Shown here: one piece after another, positions 33,732 through 44,888 of the stretch
Position numbering within the stretch: the stretch's first letter is position 1
How the letters are laid out: each line of letters opens with the position of its first letter
Source: Diphasiastrum complanatum
Taxonomy: Eukaryota; Streptophyta; Lycopodiopsida; Lycopodiales; Lycopodiaceae
DNA length: 64,000 bases
Direction of reading: 5' to 3'
Assembly (NCBI GenBank): GCA_029204225.1
Contig: CM055093.1
Coordinates: 33,540,525-33,604,524, forward strand
Position numbers and translations under genes: made by a program
Notes under the pieces: model-generated
Told to the model about the DNA's origin: nothing
Seen by the model: the letters and a program-made list of their open reading frames with translations, nothing else
Database searches by the model: none

Positions 33732-35866
33732 CTAATCTATGACCTCTAAATCCATTTCTCCAATTGGAAGTTGCTTGGGTGGAGAACACTCTGCCACTGC
33801 AACTAGATATGAATTTTTGATCACAAGCTTTATGGTCTGTTGCCTGAAGTGCATTATCTCCATTCGGGAGACCTTCGGACATTTAAACCGAAATAATGGA
33901 AACATAGTTAAATGCATTAATCAAAGATTAGATATTAGGAATATGATTAAGAAAAAAACAAAAACACAATTACATGTTATACTCGAAGATTACCTCTTCT
34001 AGACTGACAAGTCCATCTTGTAGTGCAAGCCAATTGAAAAAGAATTTGGCTTTGCATATCGTATAACAACCACAGCTCACAAAATCAACCTGCTTGGAGG
34101 ACTGCAATATTTTATATAAACGAAAATTAGTAACAAGATTTGAACATTATGTAATATCAGATCAACGTGCAGGAGCTTATAATAAAATCTACAAAGGAAA
34201 CAAGCATGCGTCAAACCGATATCCAAAAAATATTGTTTGAATAGCGGATCAGCGTGCACGATATGAAAAGAAACCAAGCAATGGCCATAAGGGCGCGTCG
34301 AACCGATATTGAAAAGATTTTACCTCTGCATCAACCATTTTCAACTTTGAGTATGCTATTGCATGTGGTACTGGAAAGAGTTCCAGTATTTTCTGTATAT
34401 GGCTCCTGGCAATTTAGTGGGTGTGTGTAATGGAGTTCATCTTTAAACAAACAGCATTACACACACCCTCATCATTGACATGGAAGGACAACACATATAA
34501 GCTCCAATAATCACTGCAATCATAAAACAATAAATTTTATGAGAATGAATGTTCATATAAAAAATTCTACTTAATAAAATCTGATAGCAATACACTTACT
34601 TTGTTATGTATGGGAGAATGAAATTGGAGTCCCCAGTCTAACGTATTAAAGCATATCATCGTGCAGACTTTTGAAGTTAGGGAATCAAAAGCTACCATGA
34701 ATTGAAGAGGAAACAAAACTACATCTATAAATAGTGGGGTCTGGAAATACTCCATCCAGTATTGAATTGCCCCCTGTCCTACATTGTCCCCTAGCATTTT
34801 ATTCCTACTTTCTAATTCACTTGTATTTAGATAGGGGAAGACCAGCATTGGTCTTTGGCATCCTAAAACTGTGGAGAGGACCTAAAGCTTGAAGATAAGT
34901 GTTTAACAATTGTTCATACTGTACATACTGAGGAGTATTTACAAAGGCAAGTGCAGGGGGTGAAGGAAGCAACACTGATAAGCCACAAAAAGAATTGTCA
35001 TTCAAAATTGATTCGACCTTTACATTTACAAAATCATCTAAATCTATTTATGAAACAGGAGGGGGGGAACTAATATTTGTGAGGATAGGAGGAGACCTAG
35101 ATTTTGAAAGAGGAAGATATTTATTAGGAGATGAAGATTTAGGAGGAGAAGATGGAAATTGAGTTCTAGGAGAAGAAGATGGAGATTGAGTTCTAGGAGT
35201 AGAAGATGGAGATTGAGTTCTAGGAGGAAAAGAAAGAGACTTAGGAGGAAATTTGGATGCGGTTAGAATCTCATGCAGAGTAGTTGGCTTGGAAAAATCC
35301 ATCGCTTTATTTGGAGGGTCATGAGACCTCTTCTTCTTTGAAACAATCCCGTTCTGTACTCGAAAAACAAGCCGGAAAGGTTGAGATTGCTTTCGCTTTC
35401 TTTTCTTTGAATCTTGTTTTGGAGGAGAGGAAGGAGCTGGTCTAAAGTACAATGCAAACTTGTCATATGTGTCCCTTAGCCTGAACACAATGTTAAAATC
35501 CTTGGGCATAATGGTCACCCTCTTGGCATGGACAGCTGCAACAACAGTATCTGAAAAAAAATTTACATGAAAATCCTCATATGTTGTGTGCAAGGCCTCA
35601 ATTGTTGTTACAGTCCATCTCACATATTCAGATAGACTTCTTGTAACCTATCTGATTGATCTTTGTATATGAGCTTTCAGAATCATAAGATTATTTGTCT
35701 TTTGTAGCTTCCAAATATCCTTCTGCCAGGCAGGGTCTCTTAGTCTGCCCCTAGGCCTAGGAGGAGGTGGTGGTGGACGAGGTGATGGTGGTGGATTTCT
35801 CTGACCTCCTCCTGAAATTGGGATTCCACCAGGGTGGATTCGTGCTGTTTGCTTTGTCCGCGCCAT
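33732..35866 (-). pseudogene. Histone H3-like domain joined to a ULP1/C48-like protease
   Basis: From ATG 35,866 the tail MARTKQTAR is identical to histone H3 residues 1-9 (K4 kept, K9 replaced by Ile). After a Pro-rich insert the H3 fold is followed closely: QKDIWKLQKTNNLMIL, IQRSIR, TIEALHTTYEDF, then AVHAKRVTIMPKD at codons 111-123, within one residue of its place in real H3. A Lys-rich and SPRTQSP-repeat linker follows. Next comes a protease-like region: LNTSELESRNKMLGDN..IQYWMEYF, SPIHNK | DYWSLYVLSFHV (34,513-34,324) | SKQVDFVSCGCYTI (34,101-33,994), and a last exon to 33,732. GT-AG introns fit. Breaks: TAG at codon 73, TAA near 35,048, a frameshift near 34,830, a stop in exon 2. The usual catalytic His before Trp is Tyr. 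Confidence 0.65.
34153..34311. repeat. Two inverted-repeat units of the GATATCGGTTCAACGCGC family
   Basis: Unit 1: left arm AATATCAGATCAACGTGCA (34,153), right arm GCATGCGTCAAACCGATATC (34,203). Unit 2: left arm GCGGATCAGCGTGCAC (34,244), right arm GGGCGCGTCGAACCGATATT (34,291). Arms are 48-50 bp apart, start to start. They lie in an intron of the H3/protease gene. Confidence 0.8.
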
Positions 35867-35877
35867 TGCTATCCACT

Positions 35878-37605
35878 ATTGGATCAGCACGCGAACAAAG
35901 AGAACTCAAGATCAGAAGTCAGGTTGGGCGCGTTGAACCAATATTTGACCTTCAACCAAACCGATAGTTGAGTGCAGATGGGCACGCGCGAGTAAAAGTG
36001 GAATGTAGGTAGGTAGCTTCGCATGCGCTGAATCGATACTGCATGGAAGTAGAGAATGATAAGAAGTTTACGAAAAAAAAACTAAGCATTGTCCATCTGC
36101 ATATGTGGTGGTATGGAATTACGAGGCAAAGATTACGGCGATGATTACATCAAGATATTCAGATGCTTGTCAATCAAATCCATCGATCATCAATTTGATT
36201 AGTCAATATGGCTAATGAGCACCACTTTAATCTCTACAAACATATCATCACATCTACAATTAATTCTACAAAAGTATGGTCACATCTACAATTAATATTC
36301 GATATTGACAAAATTATGTTATAAATTCAATCATTATAATTTCCAAAAATTTCAATAGCCTTTTTTTTATATCCAATCCTTATAATTCTGAACAACTCTA
36401 ACTGCCAGTATTTCATCCTATAACGAATCGACGTGCATATACTGCATCTGTACACCAGAGAGGCTTTTCTCGTGCATTGAACCAATATTGGAAGATAATA
36501 TGAATGATCAAAGCTTGATTCGATAGATTCTTGTTAGCTTTGGACAGAATGAGGAGTCTATTGAATCAAGCTTTGATCATGCATACTACAGTCCAATAAT
36601 TTCCAAAAGTTTCAAAAATCTTTTTTTTCTTGCAATAGCGATTCGACATGCACAGTCCGAGTGAAAAACCATTGTCTCTTCCAAAGGCACATTGATCCGA
36701 TATCTGAGTTCACTGAACATTTATTGAAATGCATATGAATCATCAAATTTTGATTCAGCAACATATTTTTAGTTTTGAATGTATGAGGAACCTCCCGAAT
36801 CAAGCTTTGATGATTCATAATGGATTCCAATTGTGAATCAACGTGCATAGTCCAAGTTGAAAACACTCTTTTTTGGGACGGGTGCGCTGATTCCGGAGTA
36901 TCTCATCAACGCATGCCTATTTGATATGTTCTTGAGAAGCATTTGTCCTCTCGCATGGAATTGCTAGCGGCTTTTTCAAAATGCTCCGCCTTATGAAAAT
37001 GTTCTGAATGACCAACTATCTAAAAAGAAAAAAAAAAAACTCGTCTTTACGATGCTTAAATAGGGCAAGAGACGTTTTTCAATGACCTCCATTTAATATT
37101 TGTTTAATGATGATTCGGAGAGGCTAGCAATAGACTATTTAATGTACTCAGGCCCAAGTAAAAATTTTAGGGTCAGGGCTAATGATAATTCGTAGAATCT
37201 AGTGAGAGACTATTTGATCTATTCCGGCGGAGGTACAAATTTGTCTCTCTTTGACTAGTAGATAAATATAGGTTGTGCTCCTCAACTCATTATTTGACAG
37301 ATGTATGGTTGTGATCAACACAAATAGGCTATAAATATGGGTGCCACTTTCCTTATTTCGATTCCGTAAACTTTTATTCTGAACTCCCTCGCTATTTTGT
37401 TTTATTTCTTTCTCGTGATATTAAATCGACGCGCGCCTTCACATACTATGCACGGTCGGATTCATTCAGGCGCGCTGAAGCGATGTCACCTCTTCTGACT
37501 TATGCTCTCAGACGATTTCATTCTCGTCAAAACGATATCGATTCAACGCGCGCACTATTGAACATTCCTCCACCGAAATCATTCAGTCGCGTTGAACTGA
37601 TATCA
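35878..37605. repeat. Seven inverted-repeat units of the GATATCGGTTCAACGCGC family
   Basis: Left and right arm starts: 35,878/35,926; 35,959/36,021; 36,424/36,471; 36,637/36,686; 36,831/36,879; 37,417/37,468; 37,534/37,586. Arms are about 18-20 bp, reverse-complementary, and mostly 47-52 bp apart, giving units of 66-72 bp. Between them lie further hairpins of another type (36,504-36,575 and 36,727-36,825; arms ATGATCAAAGCTTGATTC and complement). The array sits between the divergent H3/protease gene (-) and the small ORF at 37,629 (+). Confidence 0.85.
37330..37337 (+). promoter_or_regulatory. TATA box before the 37,629 ORF
   Basis: TATAAATA, followed by two of the best-conserved inverted-repeat units (37,417 and 37,534) and then the ATG at 37,629. 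Confidence 0.5.
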
Positions 37606-37628
37606 GGTTCAATACGGCTAGTTCCTCC

Positions 37629-37955
37629 ATGTCCTCAAATAACAAACTTTTGGATTTTTTGAATGCCAATGACATTCCATCTGAGAAATTAGAGTACTTT
37701 TCCAGTCTTTTTTTTGCTCCCTTCGATATCGATAAGCTAGTTTATGATAATCGTTATAATTTAATTTCTCTTCATGATAATTTTTCTCAAATTATTTGTA
37801 CTCCTATTCAAGATATAGATAGTTTCTGTTTCGTTCATTTTCAGGACCTTGTGCATTTCCAACCATCCTCTAAGCATAAACACAATAAAAAGTACTCTAA
37901 CCTACATGACCATTTCAAAAGAAATATATATTGTGGTATCTATGTCGCCTTCTAA
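37629..37955 (+). CDS. Hypothetical 108-aa protein
   Basis: An intact frame, MSSNNKLLDFLNANDIPSEK onward, rich in Phe, Asp and Asn, ending YCGIYVAF. No domain, signal peptide or membrane segment is seen. It has a TATA box 290 bp upstream and lies inside the inverted-repeat region, which favours a real gene over chance, but I cannot identify it. Confidence 0.4.
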   Translation: MSSNNKLLDFLNANDIPSEKLEYFSSLFFAPFDIDKLVYDNRYNLISLHDNFSQIICTPIQDIDSFCFVHFQDLVHFQPSSKHKHNKKYSNLHDHFKRNIYCGIYVAF

Positions 37956-38242
37956 TAAAAGAAATAGCTTTTGTCTTTTACATATCTGATGTTATTCCAG
38001 ATGATGAGTCTGTTGAATCTTCCAATCACTAACGGAGATAACATTTGGTTTCGGACCATCTATCTATAAGTGTCTACGCAGTTACATACATAAAATTCTT
38101 CCCTCCTAATTAATATAGCAACTGAGGATTAGTTTCTAAAATTTTGATCTCTGCGGTTAAATAAGAATGAAAAGACTTTATTTGGCGATAACATTTCTAA
38201 TGATTAGATTTTAAAGAAAGCAAGAGCACTTGAAGGATTAAT

Positions 38243-38281
38243 ATGGCATCCTCACAAGATAACACATCTGTGATCATCCAA
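38243..38281 (+). CDS. 13-codon first coding exon (MASSQDNTSVIIQ)
   Basis: Counterpart of 29,675-29,713: same length, same MA(A/S)SQ start and IQ end, same GTATGATTTC donor. It comes about 290 bp after the 37,629 ORF. Partner exons were not found. Confidence 0.4.
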
Positions 38282-38511
38282 GTATGATTTCTCGCAACAA
38301 AATTTGGGTTGTGTGCATAAGCAACTTACGCTCAAAGGAAAGAGGTTTTTGGTTCTACGTATATTTTTCTCTATGGTTAGAAAGAAGACATTAGTTGCTT
38401 AAACATGTCTCTTCCTACCCCCTGCCATCTACCATTTCGTAACCAATTTAACACTCTGATAATAATGACTTAAATTATATCCATTGGAAAGGTTGTTCAT
38501 TAAAATTATCT

Positions 38512-38610
38512 TAGACATCACGAATATGCGTAAGTTAAACGGTTCTTACAAAAGGATTAGAATGGCACGAATTTATCCTAATAATTTGTAAAAACCACGA
38601 ACACCACACC
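38512..38610 (+). repeat. Block shared with 29,934-30,030
   Basis: See the partner block. The order exon, about 230 bp, shared block is kept in both copies. Confidence 0.6.
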
Positions 38611-38740
38611 GATAATTTATAACCTATTCTGAACATTATCATATATACCACAAGTTGAATATGTAGTTATTTATAAAAGAGATAGAAATCTTGCTAAAAA
38701 AAATGGCCTCATGAGGGTTAAACTTTGCCAAACTTTTTTT

Positions 38741-39526
38741 AACAGATGATCTTTTACATCCAGTCCTAGCTCAAGCACCATTCGTGAAGTGGGGATTGGA
38801 TTATATCGGTCCAATTTACCCTACTGCAAGAAGTACACAAGCCTAATATATTATCATGGCCACGGAATACCTCACCAAGTGGGTCGAAGCCAAGGCCGAA
38901 GCAAAGGAAGTACGAATAGCTGATGCTAGGACAACTACCGAGTTCCTGTATGAGAATATCATTGTGCACTTGGATGTCCGATGGAAATAGTCAGCAATTG
39001 CAAAAGCCATTCTGTCCATTAGACCATTAAGGTCCTATTGGAGGAATTCTTCATGATCCATAGATTCAACATGCCTCATTATCCTCGCGCAGTAATGGAC
39101 AGGCCGAATTATCCAAATAAGATCATGTGTAGCATACTCACGAAAACAGTTGAAGCTAGCAGATCTGGTTGGGAACAAAAGTTACATGCTGCTCTGTGGT
39201 CATTCAGGACAGCTTACAAAGGAAGCACTGATCGAACGCCATTTCAATTGGTCTAAGATGCAGTAATGCCAGTAGAATTTTTGGTACCATCATTAAGAAT
39301 TGCCACAACGCAACGCCTTGATGAATCCAAATCTCTACAATTACGCCATGAAGCGCTACATAAACTCTGTGAGACGTGCTTACTAACTGTACATGCATTG
39401 GCAGGTAAGAAAGAATGACGCAAGGCTCGCCAGTTGCACAAGAAAGGTCTTTGATCTAGAGATCTGGTCCTCATGTATAAGACCAAGGCGATCAAAAGAA
39501 AGTTGAAGTTCACTGGCGAAGGCCCG
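38741..39526 (+). pseudogene. Gyp-F integrase, first part
   Basis: Integrase of the same subfamily as Gyp-A and Gyp-E: APFVKWGLDYIGPIYPTARS, YIIMATEYLTKWVEAKAEAK, then NCKSHSVH, SGWEQKLHAALWSFRTAYKG and KTKAIKRKLKFTGEGP. The second Asp motif (normally SD.GTHF) reads SNCKSHS, and the Glu region is damaged (VMDRPNYPNKI). Protease-RT-RNase H are absent upstream. The frame is cut at 39,526 by Cop-2 and continues at 53,332. Confidence 0.8.
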
Positions 39527-40484
39527 TGTTGATAATGTGTGAGGTGTGATATGCTTTGCATGCCACTGAAAGAGTGTGAATCAGGATCGCAGTCATGAAG
39601 CTTTTGCAAAGGAACCATGACTCTCTTGCCCTCGGATGGAGTTCAGATGCGATCGCTGGACACTGCTAGCTGAATCACTCCTACAGTCCTCCAGAGTGTA
39701 GTCAGGCACTGCTGATCTACGTTTATAAAATTAGTGCAGCATTCAACATAGTTTCAGCCAAGGTGCAGAATTCAAATGAACAAGAAAACTTAGACACACG
39801 AATAAACAGCAGACGCATTTGCATTCGAGATCAGACACAACAAGAAAAATCATCTATATTGATCTTTCTCTAATTTCTTCAAGCACTGCATGCAAATGCA
39901 CGCAGTGCGTTGGTGTGGGAGAAACACAGTTCTCTCACGAGCAATCGTCTCGCTTTACTAGCGGACAGTTGGATCTATAGATCCTAGACAGAATTGTCTT
40001 CGCACGTAGGCGGACATGTATTCCAGTAAGTATAGTCGCTCTATGTAAATCTAAGATTAGAGTGATTAAGCATCTACAACTAATCAGGAAAATACAAGAG
40101 TGGCAGATTAGCCACGACCTAAAATGTATTTGCTGATGTCATGTCATCAGATCAGATATCTGTACTTTTGGGTACTTGCACGATCTCGCTGGTACTCTCT
40201 GGAGCGTGGAGGGCAGGAGAAGGTTTCGTTTTGGTCGTTTGTCTTCTCTCGTACTGGATCACAAAAGATTCTCATTCGTGAATCTTTTCGAGTTTGCAAA
40301 TCGTTTGTCTTTGTCTGCTTCGACTTTGGAGTTCGCAAACCGTCACCTTCATTTCCATTGACTTTTGAGTTCGCGAACCATTTCGTGCTTCGTGTCTCCT
40401 GACTTTTGTGTTCGCGAACATCTTTGTCAGGTTGAGGGCTAAAAGCTAGCAAGGCTTTGTAGTTAGAAACATTTCGTTTGTTCA
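39527..40484 (-). repeat. Cop-2 3' LTR (LTR-A)
   Basis: TGTTGATAATG to TTTGTTCA. Pairs with 52,259-53,326. It lacks about 85 bp present there and has one fewer 39-bp repeat. The target duplication is GCCCG (39,522-39,526) against GTCCG (53,327-53,331). The minus-strand PPT (TTTGAGAGAGAGC) abuts at 40,485. Confidence 0.9.
40280..40425. repeat. 39-bp repeats in LTR-A (four units)
   Basis: Units begin with a GAGTTCGCGAACC-like word at about 40,289, 40,328, 40,366 and 40,408. The core TTCGCGAA is palindromic. As 39 bp is 13 codons, the minus frame encodes a 13-residue repeat (FANSKVNGNEGD-like). Confidence 0.8.
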
Positions 40485-41707
40485 GCTCTCTCTCAAAGCA
40501 TGATAGCTTTACGATCCCGAGACTGCTCCTCTGTCTCTCAAAGCGTCCTTTGTCCAGGGCTTTAGTGAAGATGTCAGCAACCATGTCTTTTGTTCCGATG
40601 AAGGTGGTCTGCAACATCTTCTTTTCAATTAGATCCCTAATCAAGTGGTACTTGATCGCAATGTGCTTCGTTCCAAAATGGAACACAAGATCTTTCATCA
40701 GGTGGGGTTCTTCCTCATGGACTCCATCTCTTCGTTCATGGCTTGGATCCATGTCCTTCTCTGGACTGTCAATCGCTTCCGCGAAAGTCTGTGGTTTGCC
40801 ACCGAATCCACATAACTCTTTTGATGTGGAAGCTGAGCTGCCTGGCACATATCTTGTTGGCGCTCTTTGTGGTCTTGTCGACCCTCCTGGGACAACTATA
40901 CCTTTGCCTTTGTCTGCTTTGCTTGGTCCGGATTCATCTTGGTTTACAGGAACTACGGTGGTAGGTTGTCTCTCGAATCTTTCTTCATCAGATTCGTCGC
41001 TCGAATGGGAGGCGACTCAAAAATCTTCGTTTTCGTGTTCATCCTCTGCTCCCTTTGTCATTGGCGGCAGGTCATAATGTTGTCTCTCCATAACTCTGTA
41101 GCTGACAAGCTCATCATTGGCCATTGTCCTGCTGTTTCTTAGAGAACATTGTGTCAGCTATTTTTTAGCTGACATAACGTTCTCTGCTCCATAGTTATGT
41201 AGTGACAGAAATAGATCCTTCATATTTCTTACGAAAAAAGTAAGGTCTTTTCCATCCCATTGCAAATTTGTCAGCTAATCTTCCAGCATCATGATTTGAC
41301 TTCTTGATTTCGTCTAAAATCTGGTGAGTAATACATCCCACATCTCCTTAGCTTTGGAGAGTATAGCCAGGTCAAGTGTGAGACTATCTTCGATGGAAGA
41401 TGATAGCAAGGCTACTGCCTTGTCATTTTTCTCCCTCCATTCGTAGCTCCTTGCTTGTTGTTGTAGGCATTTCTTATGTGCCATCCACCAAGGGGAATAG
41501 TCCTTCGCCCTTGAGTATCAGTGATGTCTTAACTTTCTAGGCTATAAAGTTAGATCCTGAAGAATCAAGTATTGTGCAGATCTTGCTCTGCATACTGCTG
41601 ATGGAAGCCATTCCTTCTTGGAGTCTGTTCCCTTGTTGATGGTTGTTTGTTTGAATGCTTGGCCTCCTGGATCTGCTAGCTTCTTGGGTATGTCAGAATA
41701 TGACAAG
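40485..41707 (-). pseudogene. Cop-2 gag and pol remnants
   Basis: Read minus: gag from about 41,665 (MASISSMQSKICTILDSSGS, FIA.KVKTSLILKGEGLFPL, DKAVALLSSSIEDSLTLDLA), then a damaged linker, an RT start (QTFAEAIDSPEKD; WIQAMNEEMESMRKN) and finally the RNase H tail HFGTKHIAIKYHLIRDLIEK..TKDMVADIFTKALDKGRFE. Protease, integrase and most of RT are deleted. The RNase H frame stays open through the PPT into the LTR to 40,147. Confidence 0.8.
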
Positions 41708-41712
41708 ATGAC

Positions 41713-42786
41713 TTGTACAAGTAGAGGTGAGGAAGTCCTCCAAATCTAAGGTAGAGTCTCAAATGTCCTTCAAGCAACCTGGCTTCAAGATGCTCCCCAA
41801 CTCCAAGCTAAGATGCCTCCACCTACAAGTAAGGATCTGCAAGCCTCCAAGGATCTCTCCTCCACCTGTGTCCCTACTCTTTAAACACAAAGATAGATAA
41901 CAAGCTGGCCTCAAGTATTCACCACCCAACCATAGCTAGATCCAAGCTCCAAGCCATACCTATCTAGCACTCCCTTGCTAACCATAAACAAATCACAAGC
42001 ATACCACAACACTCCATAGCATATTCAAGATCCAAACCCTACTTATGTCCCATACCATAAGCAAGATCCAAACCTCAAGCATACTACCACAAGAAAGCAC
42101 TCTACACACTAGTAGCAACACTATAGCATAAGCAAAGCAAACAAGAGAGATCTCTCCCTCCCAATGGGCGCCCTACTACCCTCATATAGATGGCCCATGG
42201 ACCTCGCCAATGCACTATGGAGTTCCATGCACATCCAATGAGAGAGAGAGAAGCCTAGGAGAGTTAAAGAATCTCCAAGAGTCTCCATAGGCTTATGGAA
42301 TGTCAAGAGACTCCTTCCATAACCTATGACTCTTTGAATGCGTTTCTTGTGGGAGTTGAGAACTCAATGGACACTTTAGAAGGGCATCTCCTACTAGGTC
42401 CCATTGCCCAAGTTGTGCAGGTATACTTTGGTCCTAGACCAATAAAGTGATATGGTTCAAGGTTGAGGCCCAAGGTTTAGAAACATAGTCATCCAATGAC
42501 TTTCTAACACCTCTCCAGGTCCCATACCTCCATCCAAAGCATAGACACCTACATGTCCTTAACCAAGGACACTAGTACCTTAATCTAAGACACCTATCCT
42601 TAATACTAAGGGTATCCCTTATCCAAGAGTCACGTGACTCCATACCTCTGACTAAGGTATAGTCACTTGTCTGCTCTTATCCAAGGGCACATACCCTTAA
42701 TCCTAAGGGTACCTTGCCATTTATCCCCCAACACTAAATGGACTATTAGGGGTCTGAAGTACTGCTAGTTACATAGGTATGTAACA
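41713..42786 (-). repeat. Gyp-G 3' LTR
   Basis: About 1,074 bp ending GGTATGTAACA on the plus strand, with the PPT (minus AGGGGGAAGGAA) at 42,787-42,800. The target duplication ATGAC is at 41,708-41,712 and 52,239-52,243. The partner LTR keeps only its last ~106 bp. Confidence 0.8.
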
Positions 42787-42799
42787 TTCCTTCCCCCTA

Positions 42800-43560
42800 A
42801 ACTTAAATTTTCCCTTGGAAAATTCTTCTGGAGATCAGCCTCCTTTTCTTAGGTATCCTCCTCTTCTGATTTGCCCCTCCACCTGACTAAAAATTTCCGA
42901 AGCACTCTACTCCGTAGAGTTCTCTGCTGGCTATTAACAATCGCTTAAGGTGGTCCACTCACGGACTCACCACAAAGAAGTTCCACTAGATCTTCCACAG
43001 GGACTAGGGTCTCTCCAACCCCCAACGAGGGTTTCAACTTACTAACGTGGAAAACAAGATGAATTCCAATGTTAGCTGGAAGGTCTAGTCTGTATGCGAC
43101 CTTGTTTATCACTTGGATAACCTTAAAAGGACCGCAATACCTAGGCGCCAACTTTGCACACTGAATAGTTTTCAAGCCCCTAGAGTGACTAGGGACTCTC
43201 AAAAACACCCAATCGTTGACCATGAATACCTTGTGCATCCGAGATAGATCGGCATAGTGCCATGCCCTGTCTTGGGCACTTCTTATGCTATCTTTAGCTA
43301 GTTGTACCATTTATTGCATATCCGCAAGGAAATTAGCTGCGACTTGCACCCGTAGGTTTTTCATGCCAACACTAATTGGTGATCGAGGTTGAAAACCATA
43401 CATAAGCATGAAAGGGCTGAATCCGGTCACTGAATGTTTTGCACTGTTATATGCAAATTCCACCAGTGGAAGGTATTGTTCCCAATCAGACTACTGATGG
43501 CCCATATATGCTCGAAGCATATCCTCCATCGTCTGATTGGTCCTTTCCCTTTGACCATCT
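42800..43560 (-). pseudogene. Gyp-G integrase C-terminus and chromodomain remnant
   Basis: It continues the integrase interrupted at 49,209: [52 protein letters not shown], then KLAPRYCGPFKVIQVINKVA and HLVFHVSKLKPSLG. After a stop at 42,945 the reading VLRKFLVRWRGKSEEEDT*E resembles a chromodomain with its final Trp codon turned to stop. This places Gyp-G with chromoviruses. Confidence 0.85.
43556..43560. other. Cop-3 target site duplication, left
   Basis: CATCT, repeated at 49,204-49,208. Removing Cop-3 and one copy rejoins the Gyp-G integrase frame (HPKLD to GQRERTNQ). Confidence 0.92.
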
Positions 43561-44422
43561 TGATAAATTTTACAGTTTTTAGGACAATAATGATTGTACT
43601 TTACAATCATAGAGAGTTATTGGTTGCTTAATCAATGAATCTATCAAGTTCTACACATTAGATCTTGATCTAGATTCACTACACTTGGATTTAAGCAAGA
43701 GCAATGGATCAACACATCATTTTTTAGTGAGAGCGGCTTCACACGTGTGGAGTACTGTCCACTGTACGGACTGAACCTGAAACAACAAGTACAATGATAC
43801 TAGATAGCAATCATGCATAAAAATCACAAGACAAATGACTAGAAATCTCACAAAAGTGTAGAGTGCAAAAGTCTCATCCATTTTCTTAGCAAAATGATGA
43901 TCCTTTTATGGATCAAGTACATCCATGAGTCTGGTACAGTCCAGCAGGCCTTCACACGTGTGAAGAGTGCCACATCACTCATATCTATCCATTTGATCCA
44001 TCCTTGATCCTTATCCAATAGTTGACCTTCTAGAATATGACTAAAATCCAAAAAGCTAGTCTCCTAGAATATAGGAATATTCCCTACAAAATAGGATCTA
44101 AGGAAAATGGTCAACTCTTATCTTCTAGTACTCTATACACACATGTGAACATCCACTTGCCATGTGGGAGCATTTACTCATGCACATGCAAGGAAAAGCT
44201 AATTTGTAGGTGACTAGTCAACTTGACTAAAAACTAGTCATTTCATGTTCACACTAACTAGAATGATACAAAATCAATTTGGATATATACAAACATGAAA
44301 AGTACATCCTTTCACACATGGGAACATGCTCCACACGTGTGAAATCATATCATCAACATATTCTAATGTTTGATCAATATTTACATGAACCAATGTCAAG
44401 TGAGAAGTGACAATTTTCAACA
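43561..44422 (-). repeat. Cop-3 3' LTR
   Basis: TGATAAAT to TTTCAACA, 862 bp. Compared line by line with 48,342-49,203 I found no difference. It carries G-box-like palindromes: TTCACACGTGTGG (43,738), TTCACACGTGTGAA (43,951), CACACATGTGAA (44,138), TTCACACATGGGAA (44,311) and CCACACGTGTGAAA (44,331). The minus-strand PPT (GTGAGGAGGAG) adjoins at 44,423-44,433. Confidence 0.95.
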
Positions 44423-44435
44423 CTCCTCCTCACTT

Positions 44436-44888
44436 CTAACTTGGCAAATCTAGTGTACATCTATCTACAATTCCAAGAGCATATCTTAACTTAAAAAATG
44501 GATCTTTGGACAATGGTTTGGTTAAGATATCAGCTATGCATTCGGATGATGGTACATGATGTAGTTGCACTTCCTTGGATTGTACCTTCTCCCTCACAAA
44601 GTGGTGAGCTATCTCAATATGCTTTGTTCTAGCATGGAAGATAGGATTTGAAGCAATTTGTTGAGAAGCTTGATTGTCACAAAATATGTAAGGGATCTCC
44701 TCGGCCTCTAGCACATGTAGTTCCATCAAGAGTCTTCTTAGCCATAAGAGCTCTTTGGTTGTTGAAGTCAATGCCTTGTACTCGGCTTCACAAGAAGATA
44801 GTGAGATTGTATCTTGCTTTTTGGAAAGCCAAGATATCACTCCTCCACAAAGAAATGTTGCAAATGCACTAATGGACTTCCTATCCAT
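44436..44888 (-). CDS. Cop-3 RNase H
   Basis: An intact RNase H reading frame of 150 codons: SAFATFLCGGVISWLSKKQD, SLSSCEAEYKALTSTTKELL, PYIFCDNQASQQIASNPIFH, HIEIAHHFVREKVQSKEV, SECIADILTKPLSKDPFFKL. It overlaps the end of the main frame, shifted by one register because of the RT deletion. The normal start of RNase H (Tyr-Thr-Asp region) is missing. Confidence 0.9.
   Translation of the reverse strand: MDRKSISAFATFLCGGVISWLSKKQDTISLSSCEAEYKALTSTTKELLWLRRLLMELHVLEAEEIPYIFCDNQASQQIASNPIFHARTKHIEIAHHFVREKVQSKEVQLHHVPSSECIADILTKPLSKDPFFKLRYALGIVDRCTLDLPS

Noticed and set aside
35648-35866. A genuine short histone tail peptide of 72 residues
   Set aside because: The H3 alignment continues in the same frame past the TAG, so the stop is a later mutation rather than the real end.
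34153-37605. Geminivirus-like iterons or an endogenous virus origin
   Set aside because: No conserved nonanucleotide, Rep motif or coat protein was seen; only the repeated arms invite the idea.
40124-41142. Plus-strand frames inside Cop-2
   Set aside because: They are antisense shadows of the minus-strand gag/RNase H and of the LTR repeats.
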